Made by a program: the position numbers and the translations under genes
Assembly (NCBI RefSeq): GCF_020921035.1
Contig: NC_063152.1
Span: 23,572,887-23,636,886, forward strand
Length of the DNA: 64,000 nt
Reading direction: 5' to 3'
Origin: Rhodamnia argentea
Taxonomy: Eukaryota; Streptophyta; Magnoliopsida; Myrtales; Myrtaceae
Notes under the pieces: model-generated
What the model saw: only the letters and a program-made list of their open reading frames with translations
What the model was told of the DNA's origin: nothing
Databases searched by the model: none
Part shown: positions 35,761-47,124 of the stretch, in pieces
Layout of the letters: every line of letters begins with the position of its first letter
Numbering within the stretch: the stretch's first letter is position 1

Positions 35761-37967
35761 CCACGTGAAAATCTAGAAGATCAACAGATTGATTTTCAAG
35801 CATATTTAAGCGGGACCTTCCACTTGGTTCATAAAAGCCTAATGATTAGAAGATTGTTGCCTTTCCTTCGCCAAAAAGCACGTGAGAACAAATAGATTTC
35901 CCATTTTACTTGCCAGGTCAACTGAGTTATCCTCACGGGTTATCAAACTCAACAAATAGATATCTCTCTCATTGTAGTCTTTTTTGTCCGATTCGATCTT
36001 GAGTTATGCGTTTATTAATTGCAAATTCTTACCTTTGTAAATGTTGTCCCCACCTTCATGGCACACGGAGGGAGAGAAGAGAGGAGAGACAGTCTGGCCA
36101 AAGGTCGGCAAGGATCATTGGACATGATCCATCTTGCCGTTCCCTCTCGGAATTTTAATCTTTTTTCTTAGGATTTTCAAACTAATTATTTTCTTAACAT
36201 CCGCATCAACAATGAGTTAAACGAGCACGCTGACGACGTCGCATTAACATGATCCATCGCGTCGATACCTTCGTTCTTACATCGAAACCTAAATATAAAT
36301 TTAAAAAAAAAAAGGGGGGATCAATATGTCGAAAAAAAATAAATGATTTTACTCGTTTTATTTATGTTCTAAAAAGATTCAAGTCAAGTCAAGGATACCT
36401 CTATCGATCTTCAATTGGTCGTTGTAGGACGGTTCGAAATAATACAACACCTAACCGTCGCAAAAGTAGGGACCCTGCTTTATGTCTTTTGGAGTTAACA
36501 GGACTAAACGTAGGGCACGATTTGAGGCTGGGCAGCATCATTATGCGCAGCTCAAATTACGACATCAGCTAAAAAATAAAATAAAAAAACAGCCGATGTC
36601 CTAAGATCAAAAGGAGGAGCTGAAGTTTCACCATCCTAGCACACCGACAGATAGGCCGAATTGGGGTGGAAAGTTTCGGATATAGGTCCCAAGGTGGAGC
36701 CGTTTTCTCAAGACTGCACGTAATTCCCCGAATGTTTACATCGATGGTTTAGAAAATTCATTATCCAATCGGAGTTTCAGGCGCCGGCATGCCTGTAACT
36801 TTATTTATTTTGGCAACTCTACTATATTCCGTCGGTAGTAGACGAGAGTTTCTATTTGAGGATCGTAGGCGTCAAAACTATTTCACACCAAAAGCGTGGG
36901 CATAATGTCCTGTCAAAATGACTTCTGACAAGAGAACGTTCCTGTAGAATATTAGGCGTCGATCAAAATCATTTCGCTCGACTCTAGCTAAAAGCAAAAG
37001 GGCATGAAGAAAAGTACAGCATCGGAGGCGAGTTACGCTAACGAGTCGGAGCTCGCTCGATTAGAAATCTCGCCTCAGTCTCCAAATCAATCGATCGCGT
37101 GCATCGCCGGAATCATTGATTTGCCTGGAGGGAATTTTGGTGCCGATTTCCAGTTCGAGAGTTTCGCGGACAAATTGAATCGAAGTGAAGATGTAACGAA
37201 CTCGAGCGTTCGGAATTTCCTTTTTATGCAATTTTTTTTTTCCTTCCTTTTTTTTTTGGGGGCGGGGGAATGTCGATTTTATGAGATGTGATGTGTTGCC
37301 TGTAGGTTCGACAACGAGAACAAACTTTTACCTCGTCTGGACTCAAGTCATGAAAGAAACATGTCTGTCGCACCATCTCGCGGTCGCGAAGGGAAAAAAG
37401 GAAAAAGAGAATGCACGGACGATCCCTTGTTTTGTCTCCTTCTCTCTCTCTCTCTCTCTCTTTCTCTTTCTCGGCGACGCGGGGACGAGGAGAGAAGGTT
37501 GTGGTGCCACGTGCGCCACTCAGCGCACGTTAGCCAGCCCGTCCCCGCCTTCATTCATTTTTCCATCTCCCTCTCTCCCTGTGCAATTCACAGGCGCTTC
37601 GAATTTGCTTAGCTGCATTTACTCTCCCTCCCTCTCTCGTTCAACTCGCAACCACAGAGCCATTTATTAGAGCTCTCTCGGAATTCTCTCCTTCGACATC
37701 TCATCGTCACCGGGAATTATTGCGCCGCCGCCTCCTCCTCCTCCTCCGCCATAACCTCCGCTGCGCGGGGGCGCTCTCGGCGACAGCTCTCCGTCCTCTC
37801 TCCTACGCTCCGTCGCGTGCCACTCACGTGATCCTCCCCCTCCTCTCCTCTCCTCTCTTTCCCATTGCTGTCGTCGTCGTCGTTGTATGTTCATATATAT
37901 CTCTCTCTCACTCTCGTACAACTGACCTCCTCTCCCTCCCTCTGTATCTCTCCCCCTCTAGAATAAG

Positions 37968-38978
37968 ATGTCCACAGGGCCGCCGTTTTTCCTCAGCGAC
38001 GAGACGCGCTCTCCTTCGCCGCCATCTCCTCCTTCGCTGGCCAACCTGAGCCCGAGCATCATCATCACGCTCATGGTCCTCTCCGTCACCATCATCGTCA
38101 CCACCTGCGTCTGCCTCCTCTTCCGTCACCTACATCGCCTCCCCCTCCCTCCCTGCCTCCTCCACCGCCACCCCTCCCCCTCCTCTCCTCCTCTCCCCAC
38201 CTCCGCTCCTCCTCCTCCTCCTCCTCTTCATCAGGACACCGCCCATAGCGACTCCTTCATCGACTCGCTCCCTCTCTTCTCCTTCTCCTCGGTGACGCGC
38301 CGCTCCTCCGGGGCCGCCGACGGCGACTGCGCTGTCTGCCTCTGCAAGTTCAAGCAGCACGACCTGCTCCGGTTGCTTCCCCTGTGCTGCCACGCCTTCC
38401 ACGCTGAGTGCATCGACACGTGGCTCCAGGCTAACCGCACGTGCCCCCTCTGCCGATCCAACGTCCACGCCTGCGAGGCCGACCTCGAGGCCCTGCTCCA
38501 AGCGTCGGCGAGGATCAACTCCGGCGATGGCGGAGGATCAGGGAGCTTCAGGCTCGAGATCGGCTCCGTGAGCCGGGGCCGATCCTCCGTCGACGGCGGC
38601 GGAGTCGAGTCGCGGCGGTCCTACTCCATCGGCTCCTTCGACTACGTCGTGGAAGCGGACTCAGAGGTCGCGGTCGCCGGCGATCGGCGGCACCGGAGGA
38701 GCCTCTCGGACAAGGAGGACGGCGCGGCCCAGCCGGCCTTCGGTGTGGACGAGAGCCTCGCCGCGGACGTCGCCGCAGGGAGGAGCTGGCTCGGAGAGTA
38801 CATGGATCGGCTCTCGGCGACGCTCTCTTCGCGGACCGCATCCTTCCGGAGCTCGAGGAGGTTCTTCACGGGCAGCAGCCGCCGGAGCGAGGTCTCCGGC
38901 GTCGGCGAGTGGGACCTGGAGGCGAGCCGTGTGGGCGAAGAAATCAGCGAGCTCTTCCGATGGGTCTCAGGGGTGTAA
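37968..38978 (+). CDS. RING-H2 finger E3 ubiquitin ligase of the ATL family, ATL4-like
   Basis: A single-exon gene of 336 codons, as usual for ATL genes. One membrane segment lies at about residues 29-52 (IIITLMVLSVTIIVTTCVCL), then a Pro-rich stretch. The RING-H2 domain spans residues 121-162 with zinc ligands C121, C124, C140, H142, H145, C148, C159 and C162. The Pro before the third ligand and Trp152 (IDTWL) match the E2-binding pattern of ATLs. The C-terminal half is Ser/Arg/Gly-rich with 'RSYSIGSFDYVVE', which recalls the ATL4 subgroup; the exact member is uncertain. Such proteins ubiquitinate targets at membranes and often act in defence or stress responses. The coding sequence is very GC-rich. 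The leader is pyrimidine-rich and has CT and CTC repeats. Confidence 0.93.
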   Translation: MSTGPPFFLSDETRSPSPPSPPSLANLSPSIIITLMVLSVTIIVTTCVCLLFRHLHRLPLPPCLLHRHPSPSSPPLPTSAPPPPPPLHQDTAHSDSFIDSLPLFSFSSVTRRSSGAADGDCAVCLCKFKQHDLLRLLPLCCHAFHAECIDTWLQANRTCPLCRSNVHACEADLEALLQASARINSGDGGGSGSFRLEIGSVSRGRSSVDGGGVESRRSYSIGSFDYVVEADSEVAVAGDRRHRRSLSDKEDGAAQPAFGVDESLAADVAAGRSWLGEYMDRLSATLSSRTASFRSSRRFFTGSSRRSEVSGVGEWDLEASRVGEEISELFRWVSGV

Positions 38979-41042
38979 CCGGTGAGACGGGATTAACACA
39001 CACAGACCAATCGCACTTGCTACGTGCCACTCACTTTTTGCTGACGTCACTCCCACCTCACTCGGAGCTCATGTAGCAAAACCGGGCGCGGCGATAGCAG
39101 AAACGGAGCCAGAGGGGCTCGTGACTCACGCGAGCTCCGCCCCTATCGCCGGGGGACCAATTAATTCTTTTTTTAAATATTTTTTCTTGTCAATATGACT
39201 CTCCTTTTTTTTCCCTCTATAAAAATTTCCTACGAAGGGCCGAGATCCACTCCCTGTAGAGTTCGGACGGCCGAGATCAGATATAGAAGACATGACGTGG
39301 CACTACTTACTGTCGCTGGAATTTGCTAGAGGTAAATGAAGGACAACAGCGGTGACCATTAATGGATATGATGGGCGCGCGCAACGGGATAGGTCACCAA
39401 CCACTTAATAACAAGAAGGGTGCAAAATTGATTGACAATACCAAAAACCGCACGGCCCCAATTTAATTCCGTAATTAAGATTCTGTCCTGTTTCTTTAAC
39501 ACCTTTTTTTTTTTTTTTGGGCAATTGGGTCCCTGCCCTCTATGTTATCTTCTATTTTCGGGCTAATCTGGTGAATATAGAAGGAATTGAAATTGGAATT
39601 GGAATTGAAATTGCTAGATGCCGTCATGAGGAGAGGGAGAGGGAGATGGGGTTGTTTAATTAGGATTTTTCTCGATTTGTTCAACAAAACGAAACCGAAT
39701 TGGCACGAATTTAGGTCACCACGTCTGCTTCGAGGGTGATCGGGACACCTGTACTCTCACTTGCTCGAGGCTTGTTAGTTATGATTCTATCTACTGAATC
39801 TAAAATGCTGCATCAAAAACGGCAAACGGAACTCTAATTAAAAATAAAAATAAATCCATTTTACGCGTGACATGGAACATCGGTGCGAAACACGGGCCCA
39901 AACGTTGCGGATCGGTTCGTTCTTACACGCAAATTGTCTTATCGTGCCGTGTCGTCTTTGTGGTTTCAGTCTATACTGGGATTGAAGGGGAGGAGGAAGA
40001 AGACGCCTCCTTGCATGAGTCTTTTTAACTCTTGGGCAGTTTTCCATCAAACGATCGAAACTCCGAGCGAGTCACGGGATTCACCCCCGGGCATTGTCTG
40101 CTTCGGATCCTCCGCTGCTTTCCGCTTTTTAATAACCGAAAGAAGGTTCCGACCGACAAAAAGGGAAAAATAACCGAAAGAAGGAAACGAGGAAAGAAAG
40201 AGAGGAAAAAACGCGCGAGCTTGCTTGTGATGCCTCTCGACGAGATCTCGTCATGCTATTGGTTCCGAATTTGAATCCAAGGTCGACGGGTAGTCCAAAA
40301 AAATAGGCTGTCCAAACTTGCGGATGAACAGTTCAATTAGTCACGGACCGGGGATCGGAGAAGTTCTCGTTTTATCGTCGATTCGAAGTTCCTCGGTGCA
40401 TCCGGCCAATGTCTTCCCGGTTCAATGGATTCACCGTTGGTCGAATGGCGTTACGGTCCTTGGTTCTTAGCACAGGAATTGGAACGCGGGCGCGGGTGCG
40501 GGTGCCTCCGTCTTTTTATGTCCAAGGATTTCACGTATTGTGCTCGGGTTTGGCTGGCGTGCCGATATCTTGTTTGGTATGCCGGGTTGCCCCCAAGAAT
40601 GCGTATGGAGGGAGGGCCGAGGTTTCGCAGGCTTCCTTCCTTCCTCACAAAGGAAAGCCTTGTGTTTGGTCGGTCCCGGACTGGTGATGTGGGGCGCTAA
40701 TGCAGGAGTGCTTCTCGTAAGTCCACCCGGGGACCATGCGAAGACACAGCTTTTGTTCTCGACTTCGAGTTCTCCCGAAACAGTTAGGACGAAGATGATG
40801 CCTCTATAATTAGACAAGAAGTCCGGAACCCTAAATTAGACAGTGGCTCAATCATCAGCTAGCTGCAAATTCTCAAGGATAAGATCTGGAGTTTGTCGCT
40901 TGTCCCTTTTATCTGTCCATCTCAAGATCAGGTAACATTGAAGTGCAAAATCTATTCTGTCCCTTTGATAACAAAATTCGTGCATTCTCTTCTCGGGCGC
41001 TCCACATTGCTGTCTGTAAGTAGAGAATACAAGGCATTAGCA
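38979..41042. other. Intergenic region with a GC-richer island
   Basis: No clear gene. At about 40390-40810 the base composition rises and both strands keep long open frames (up to 116 codons). I do not recognise a protein in them. This could be organelle-derived DNA or chance. Confidence 0.45.
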
Positions 41043-43805
41043 TTACAAATGCAACAAAAGAATGCACAAACAGTAGAGCGTCATCATTAAAGTGTTCTTC
41101 AGCATTGCGGTTCTCTTCAGACCGCCGCTGCAAGGATTGCTACTCCCGCTGAAGCAGCCCTTCTTTTGTTTGATCCCGACGCCTTGATCTTCGAGAACAA
41201 ACGTGGAATTCACATGGTCGCTGCTGAACAAGACGCACCAGAAGAAGGGGCCTTTGTGAGCCCCGACTAAGCCGACTCCGACCTCTGTGTGCGACTTGTT
41301 TCTCAGGAGAGAGAGGCTCATCTTGTCTTTCACTAGAACCTGTGAGAAGGCCAGCGACGGCTCGAGGTACTTGGAATGGCAACCCACGATTTGACCGGTT
41401 AGGGTACCGAAAGTCGGTAGCTCGACGCCACAATTCGGAGCAAATATCTCGGTGAAGTCGTCTTCTGGTACTTTGCAGTGCGGAATGTTGTTAGTGCAGT
41501 TTCCCTTGCATAGCTCGATGTATTGCAAGGCCATGCACCCTATACCCGGGCTGTCATTCAGTGCTGGAAGCTTGAGGGCCGTCCTGTTCTTGTTGATCAT
41601 GTCCACAAGATCATTCGCTGGGTTTCCTGCTGGATCTCCACCGTTAGAAAACTGTGAAAGACATATGCCTACGCCCTAACGGCACAAGCTTGATAATATA
41701 AAGTTCTTTGTCTATCTTCCAGTGTAGTCGTTCATTTTGCTAGAGCAACATATGGACTTTTGGTATCACCTGCACAATCACCCAACTTCAAACCTTATGT
41801 AGCTTTTGTTTTTTGTTTGGCGAAATCCTGAACAAAATCAATACGTTGAATAGCTCTTTCCCTTCGTCTTATACTACTTCAAAGTACACGACATCGTCTG
41901 AGTCAATCAATAGTTGTATATTGTCCATACTAAACCACTCACAGATTTTCAGTAATAATGCATGTATGTGCTTTCATGAGATCATTGGAACAACATGTGC
42001 TTTTACATACGTGCAATGAAGCAGATAGAAGGAAGTCTTGACTACTTACGGAAGTTCCCATATAAGAAGAGATGCTTTCCAACTGGGTCATGCATTTAGA
42101 CTGATGCAGAGATATAAAATTCAGTTTTTACTTTTCTAAGATGCTTTCCAACATGTTAGAGATGAGCAATTCTAACCATCCCGCAAATTAATTCTATCTA
42201 ATAACTAATCTAGAAATGAGCACATGATCTAATCCATGTCCATCTGAAACACTACAGGTGCTGCTTTAGCAATGCTCTGGTCGCCGTGATCGGCCATCGA
42301 AGATTTATTCTGTCACCAATCCCCAATCCTCGTTCAGGTACTTATGCCCTGACCTACTCACCAAGTTCATAAACCTTGGTAGCTTCCGGTCAAATATCAG
42401 ATTCCTCTACTTAATCCTTCGCCAAACGGCAAATGTCGAGAAAATAACAGAAAGCAAATAGCAAATTGTCTCAATGTCCAAGTGCTTAGGGGGAAAAAGG
42501 ATGCAGGAGGTTTCACTTTTTGAAAATGGAGGCAAGCCTCAAGAGTCGCCTGTGGACGACAACTAAAATCCTTATCAACTTGAGTAGCCTAACATTTGAG
42601 GGACGACTTATCGACTTGAGTAGCCTAACATTTGAGGGCCAGCGGACGACAACTAAAATCCTTGTCGATTTGAGTAGCCTAACATTTGAGGATCATGTTC
42701 TCTTATCTTAAAACAGAGAAGATGAACAATTAATCAAAAATAATCATGGCTTGTTTGCTTTTGGGATGAATAGAGATTAAATGATCCCTAAAGCCACTTT
42801 CAACTGATCTCGGAAGCTGCATCTGATGCAACTTGGGATATAGATCAGATATAGAGCTATAAAGCTTGTCCATCCATGGTGGTGAACTACATAGGTCATT
42901 GTTTATGAGAATGAATCTCTTGACCAGTGAAGAAAAGTAAGTGTAGACAATATGTAATACAACTCCGTCTCTTCAGACGTGGCATATTCATCTACGCAAC
43001 ACCAAAACGCCAAGGACAATTGATTTGAGTATATTCACCCTCCCCATTCATGCTAGATTCTTTACAACAGTTTCCGTAAGATTAACTTCTTGAAAGGTCG
43101 TTGGCAGTCCTAGAAAAGGCCCTGACTTACAACCAGCAACTCCGAAAAGCGAAGCTGCTCTCCACCGTCCACAATAGTTAAATAGATAGTGCCCGCAGAA
43201 GGCTACTTGCTGAAGCATCCTCACTGTTTATTTTCGGTTGAAAGTATTTCTATTTTTTCCACGACAAAAAGCACATTTTTACTCTTTATTTGCATATTGG
43301 GCACCAGTGGACATACTAGAGCTGTGTCTCCTGTCTCCTCAGATGGCGAAAATGAAGAAATCAAACTTTCCATAGCAATTGACAAAACAGGTTCACACCT
43401 TTTTACTGGAAAAACCAATTACTTTGGTTATGCCGCCAAGACAACACTATCAGGATACTACCCTTTTACTTACTCCCAAGAACGAGTTCCGTTGCCGACC
43501 CCAATTACATTGGAGTATAACTGAGCGTATGCACTTTTATAACCCATCGTATTCCTACGCACAATCTACTCACATCATCTTCACAATCACGCCAGTACAA
43601 AGCAACGGAGGCAATTCATCGGAGCATCAAGCCCAATTGGCCGATAGGCAAAGTCGAAAGAACGCCACGACAGAATCCATTAAACGTGCGATGGTAACAA
43701 AGGGGGAAGCTCACCGTGATTCTTGGAGCAGACCAGAGCCGCGGCGAGCAGCGAATGACAAAGCACAGCCCACGCGCCCGCACCGCGACTCGGCTTCATC
43801 GCCAT
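41043..43805 (-). CDS. Secreted GPI-anchored glycoprotein, plant-specific family (exon joints uncertain)
   Basis: The main exon 41651-41043 (202 codons) begins after an acceptor at 41653-41652 and reads FSNGGDPAGNPANDLV, then a Cys-rich domain of the plant 'GPI-anchored glycoprotein' type related to the SCP/CAP-like At5g19250/At3g06035 group. It has eight or more Cys (CMALQYIELCKGNC, HCKVPEDDF, FAPNCGVELPTFG, IVGC, FFWCVLF, GCFSGSSNPC), N-glycosylation sequons, and a hydrophobic C-terminal tail (LMMTLYCLCILLLHL) fitting a GPI-attachment signal. A likely first exon at 43805-43715 encodes a signal-peptide-like sequence (MAMKPSRGAGAWAVLCHSLL). Its strong donor (cacg|gtgagc) leaves phase 1, while the main exon needs phase 0, so a small middle exon may be missing from this model. 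Function is not known. Confidence 0.75.
42555..42690. repeat. Short tandem repeats within the putative intron of the GPI-anchored gene
   Basis: The phrase 'gagtagcctaacatttgagg' occurs three times at about 42582, 42618 and 42671, with 'cgacaactaaaatcctt' before the first and third. The repeats keep an open frame (42520-42711), but I see this as a by-product of repeat length. Confidence 0.8.
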
Positions 43806-46800
43806 CTTCCGCCCCCACAAAAAAAACTCGTCCGGATCAACAAAAAGGGCGGGAGTGAAGTGGAGGTGATGCAGGGGGAAAAAAGGCGAAGAAAGAGGAA
43901 ACCCTAGAGCTTGAGAGAGAAAATGTAAAAGGGGGTTCGATCCCAACTCATATTCAAAGAAACAGAGCGAAAGGTGAGGATTTGATTAGGGTTTGTTTAC
44001 ATTGTTGGATTGCATTACAGGACATGATTGAATGATTGAGCTTCTTTGTTGCAGAGGTCCGGAAAGTGGAGGAGGGAAGGTGGTCCCTACTAGCCGTTAA
44101 GAGGGGAAGGAAGAAATTGCTGGACGCTTTTCCGACCTCCTTTTTGTCCGAAAGGGAAGGAAAAATGGAGCGAATTCCGAGGTTTGAAAAATTGCCGGGT
44201 GGGGCCCACGACAAGGCCCGACATTCATTTGACTGCCCAAAATAATCCAATGTTGGACGGCAAAGAGGTGTCCTCGTCGGCACTACTTTGGAAAGGATAA
44301 TTGATTCTCGGATTTCCGAATTTCAATATAATCTCTTAACTATAGTTCAAAATTTGATATTTAATATTGTTTCTAAAATTTTTATCCTGAATTTTTTTAG
44401 ACATACTCAATTTAGTCGCTAGACCGTATGAAAATATTGAAAAAAAAAATTGTCCTTAAACTTGAATTAGTGGAAGGAACAATCCAGAGATAAAATTAAA
44501 AATATACCGAAAGTTAGAGGATCACATTAAGTAAATTTAAAGTTCAAAGAATTCATTACACATGGGCTAAAGTTCATGAATCATTTGTGTTCTTATCCTA
44601 TTAGAAAATTGAATATCTTCTTACTAAGAATATTAAATAAGGCATTCGAATGCTCGTTATTAAACACTTTTACCGCCATGACGTGCAACAATCATTGTTT
44701 TGGAAATGGAATATTTTCTTATTGAAATGTTAAATAAGTGTCTCGACTACTTCTTATCAAGAACATTTTTGTATCGCGGTGTCTTATGTGAACTTCCCGC
44801 TACTGAATTGTCGAGGTGGCATCCTGAACGTGGACGAATAGACGATGTAGCTTGCGCGCATTTAGCTTTGTATCTACCTTTCATCAACAGGATTATTTGA
44901 TTCTTGGAGTACAGACAATTTCGACGTAAAAACTCGATTTTTCCTCGTGGATAAATGAAATCACAAGTTATAACCGTGGGATTTTCATGCTGTCAATATC
45001 CACTATATTAGGAATGATCTGTTTGGTGTTGTTTGGGAACTAGGATTTAATGAGAATACTGGAAATTTGGGTAAAAAATAATGAGAATTCTAAAATCTTT
45101 GTGAGTATGGAAATGACGGTAAATCTAAAAATTACCGGAAACCCATGTCGCACGCGTACAAGTCGTGCGTATTCGCAGGTGTAGAATTCGATGTGATGCA
45201 ATGAGAAGCAATATGGTGTTCGTGAATTGAATGGACATGTAAAATTTGACATGGGCTGATGCGTATTGGAAACACGACAATCTACGCATTCATACTTGCA
45301 ACAGGAGAATCAAGTTGTTCTTCGCATCTTGTTGAGCTTCTATTTGGTGTGACACTTGATGATGTTCGTTTTGGTACTTCACACGTCCGATTTGGGTTGA
45401 GATTCCTTCTCACAAAATTCCATTGATCGATAGAATGAATGTGGCAAACACTGGCCTCAACCATCTATAACTGGTGTACAGTCGAACAGTCCTCGAATGC
45501 CCTCGAATGCCTCAACTCATCTCTCTCTCTTCAAGCTTAAGGGAAAAACATAAAAAGAAGAAACTCAGCTACATAAGTGTGTGCGTGTATACCCACACAC
45601 ACACACAACAAGGTCGAAAAACTAGCCAAACGGGAACATATTACAAAAAGACTAGCAAACTTCAGAGTGACTTGTCCAATTGGAAAGGTAAAAAGTAGTC
45701 CATGGCTCACCGTTCCCCACCTCTATCGCCAAAGTGTGTTCCTCTTGCATTTCGTAACACCAACTAGGAAGTGATGACTTTTTGTCTAACTGAAGGTGAT
45801 GGTGTACCTGTCCAGTCGCCCTTTGGTGCTTGAGAGTAAGATGAAGACGAACACATGTTGAATTGAGTATCACAATGCATCCTTGGTTTTCGGATACTAA
45901 ATCCAGAAGCGAAAAAACCAAAAACTTCTCGAAATGGTTTCTTCAGCCCAAGAAAAAAAAGAGCTAAACCAACGGAAAGTGAGTCATCCTAAGCTTTTAA
46001 ACACAAAGGAGTGAACATTTCAATAGAACTCAAGATGTTGATTCGCTATCATCATAATAGCGGATGCAGAAGGCTCGAGTTTTGACAGGGCTCATCTCGT
46101 GAGACATGATGGGCAGCTTCAAAACTCGAACCTTAAGCAGCATCATACACAAGATTCCGGAGTCTCCTTTGCCACATCCTTTAAAGTGGTTTAACATGGT
46201 GGTTCCTTATAACTTCACAAGCACACAACCACTTTATGAAAGGACATGACAATGCAGCGCTTGGGCAAAATATAAAACGGAAGCACAACTAGTAAAACAC
46301 ATTTACGAACGAAAAGAGATACGAAACAATAAAACACACGCAAAGCCATTTTGATGTCATGTTTTTAGCTTCCCATCCCTCCCATTTTGCTCAATTAGTT
46401 TTGCAGCCAGCTCAAAGAATCCAAGAATAGACACAGAAACGATAATGCAGTGCAAAATGGGCTATCCATTAGGTTGTGTTAACCACACCAATCCAGCAGT
46501 CACCCTCAACGGATGGGAAATCTATGCAAATAAAGAAAAAGATCTACACACTCACAAATATATGGCACGAGGAAGAATTTGATTACAAAAATCAACTCCA
46601 AACACATACGATATCCATTCAATCATTAATGTCAACTTTTTAGCTTCCTATCCCTCCAATTTTGCTCAATTAGTTTTGCAGCCAGCTCAAAGAATCCAGG
46701 AACCGACACAGAAACGATAATGCAGTGCAAAATGGGCTCTGCATTAGGTTGTGCTAACCATACCAATCCAGCAGTTACCCTCAACTGATGGGAAAGCTAT

Positions 46801-47124
46801 GCAAATAAAGAAAAAGATCTAACATTTGCTTTTATCATGCAAGTACATTCACATGCAAGCTAAAAGGAAAGTATAAGCCAATCTAAAATTGCAAGTGCAG
46901 ACAAATGATTAAGTTATTCATCATCATCAATTTCCTGTGAAAGATTGATAGTTTGCACAAAGGCAAAAAGAGGATTTTAGTTCCTAGGTGGCTAATCTTT
47001 TATCACAAAAGTTGAGATTATTTTCCATCCAGTCCTTCACCTTCAAAACAAAGCAAGCAAAGAGGAAGCTGAGCAGCTCATTGTCTACACGATACAGGAT
47101 AGCCAAAAGATGCATCAGCTCGAA
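43806..47124. other. Intergenic region with a duplicated segment
   Basis: Begins with the 5' leader of the GPI-anchored protein gene. No gene was recognised. A ~180-bp segment occurs twice at 46361-46543 and 46637-46820. A short hairpin with arms at 46072-46085 and 46119-46132 was noted. The end is the likely 3' UTR of the acyl carrier protein gene. Confidence 0.5.
46361..46820. repeat. Direct duplication of ~180 bp
   Basis: Copies at about 46361-46543 and 46637-46820, offset about 276 bp and roughly 92-94% alike by eye. Both contain 'caattagttttgcagccagc' and end 'gcaaataaagaaaaagatct'. No coding role seen. They lie just downstream of the acyl carrier protein gene in its transcription direction. 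Confidence 0.85.

Larger units (their letters stand above)
31115..37967. other. Gene-poor intergenic region
   Basis: Nearly 7 kb without a recognisable gene. Contents: CT tract at about 32165-32196, TA tract at about 33742-33760, GTA/GTT tract at about 33990-34030, a dispersed repeat at about 34450-34650, a half foldback repeat at about 35515-35760 related to 225-715, and a pyrimidine-rich 5' leader before the ATL gene from about 37430. A 95-codon frame at 37004-37291 and a 107-codon frame at 36249-36572 resemble no family. Confidence 0.5.

Noticed and set aside
36249..36572. 107-codon plus-strand frame in the gene-poor region
   Set aside because: It includes an A-run coded as Lys and shows no recognisable domain or promoter context.
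38130..39076. Long frames overlapping the ATL gene on both strands
   Set aside because: High GC content removes stop codons in all frames; only one frame carries the RING-H2 domain.
43920..43950. 'gggttcgatccc' as a tRNA T-arm
   Set aside because: No acceptor, D-arm or anticodon stem can be drawn around it; other 'ggttcgat/atcgaacc' phrases at 63870 and 63985 fail the same test.
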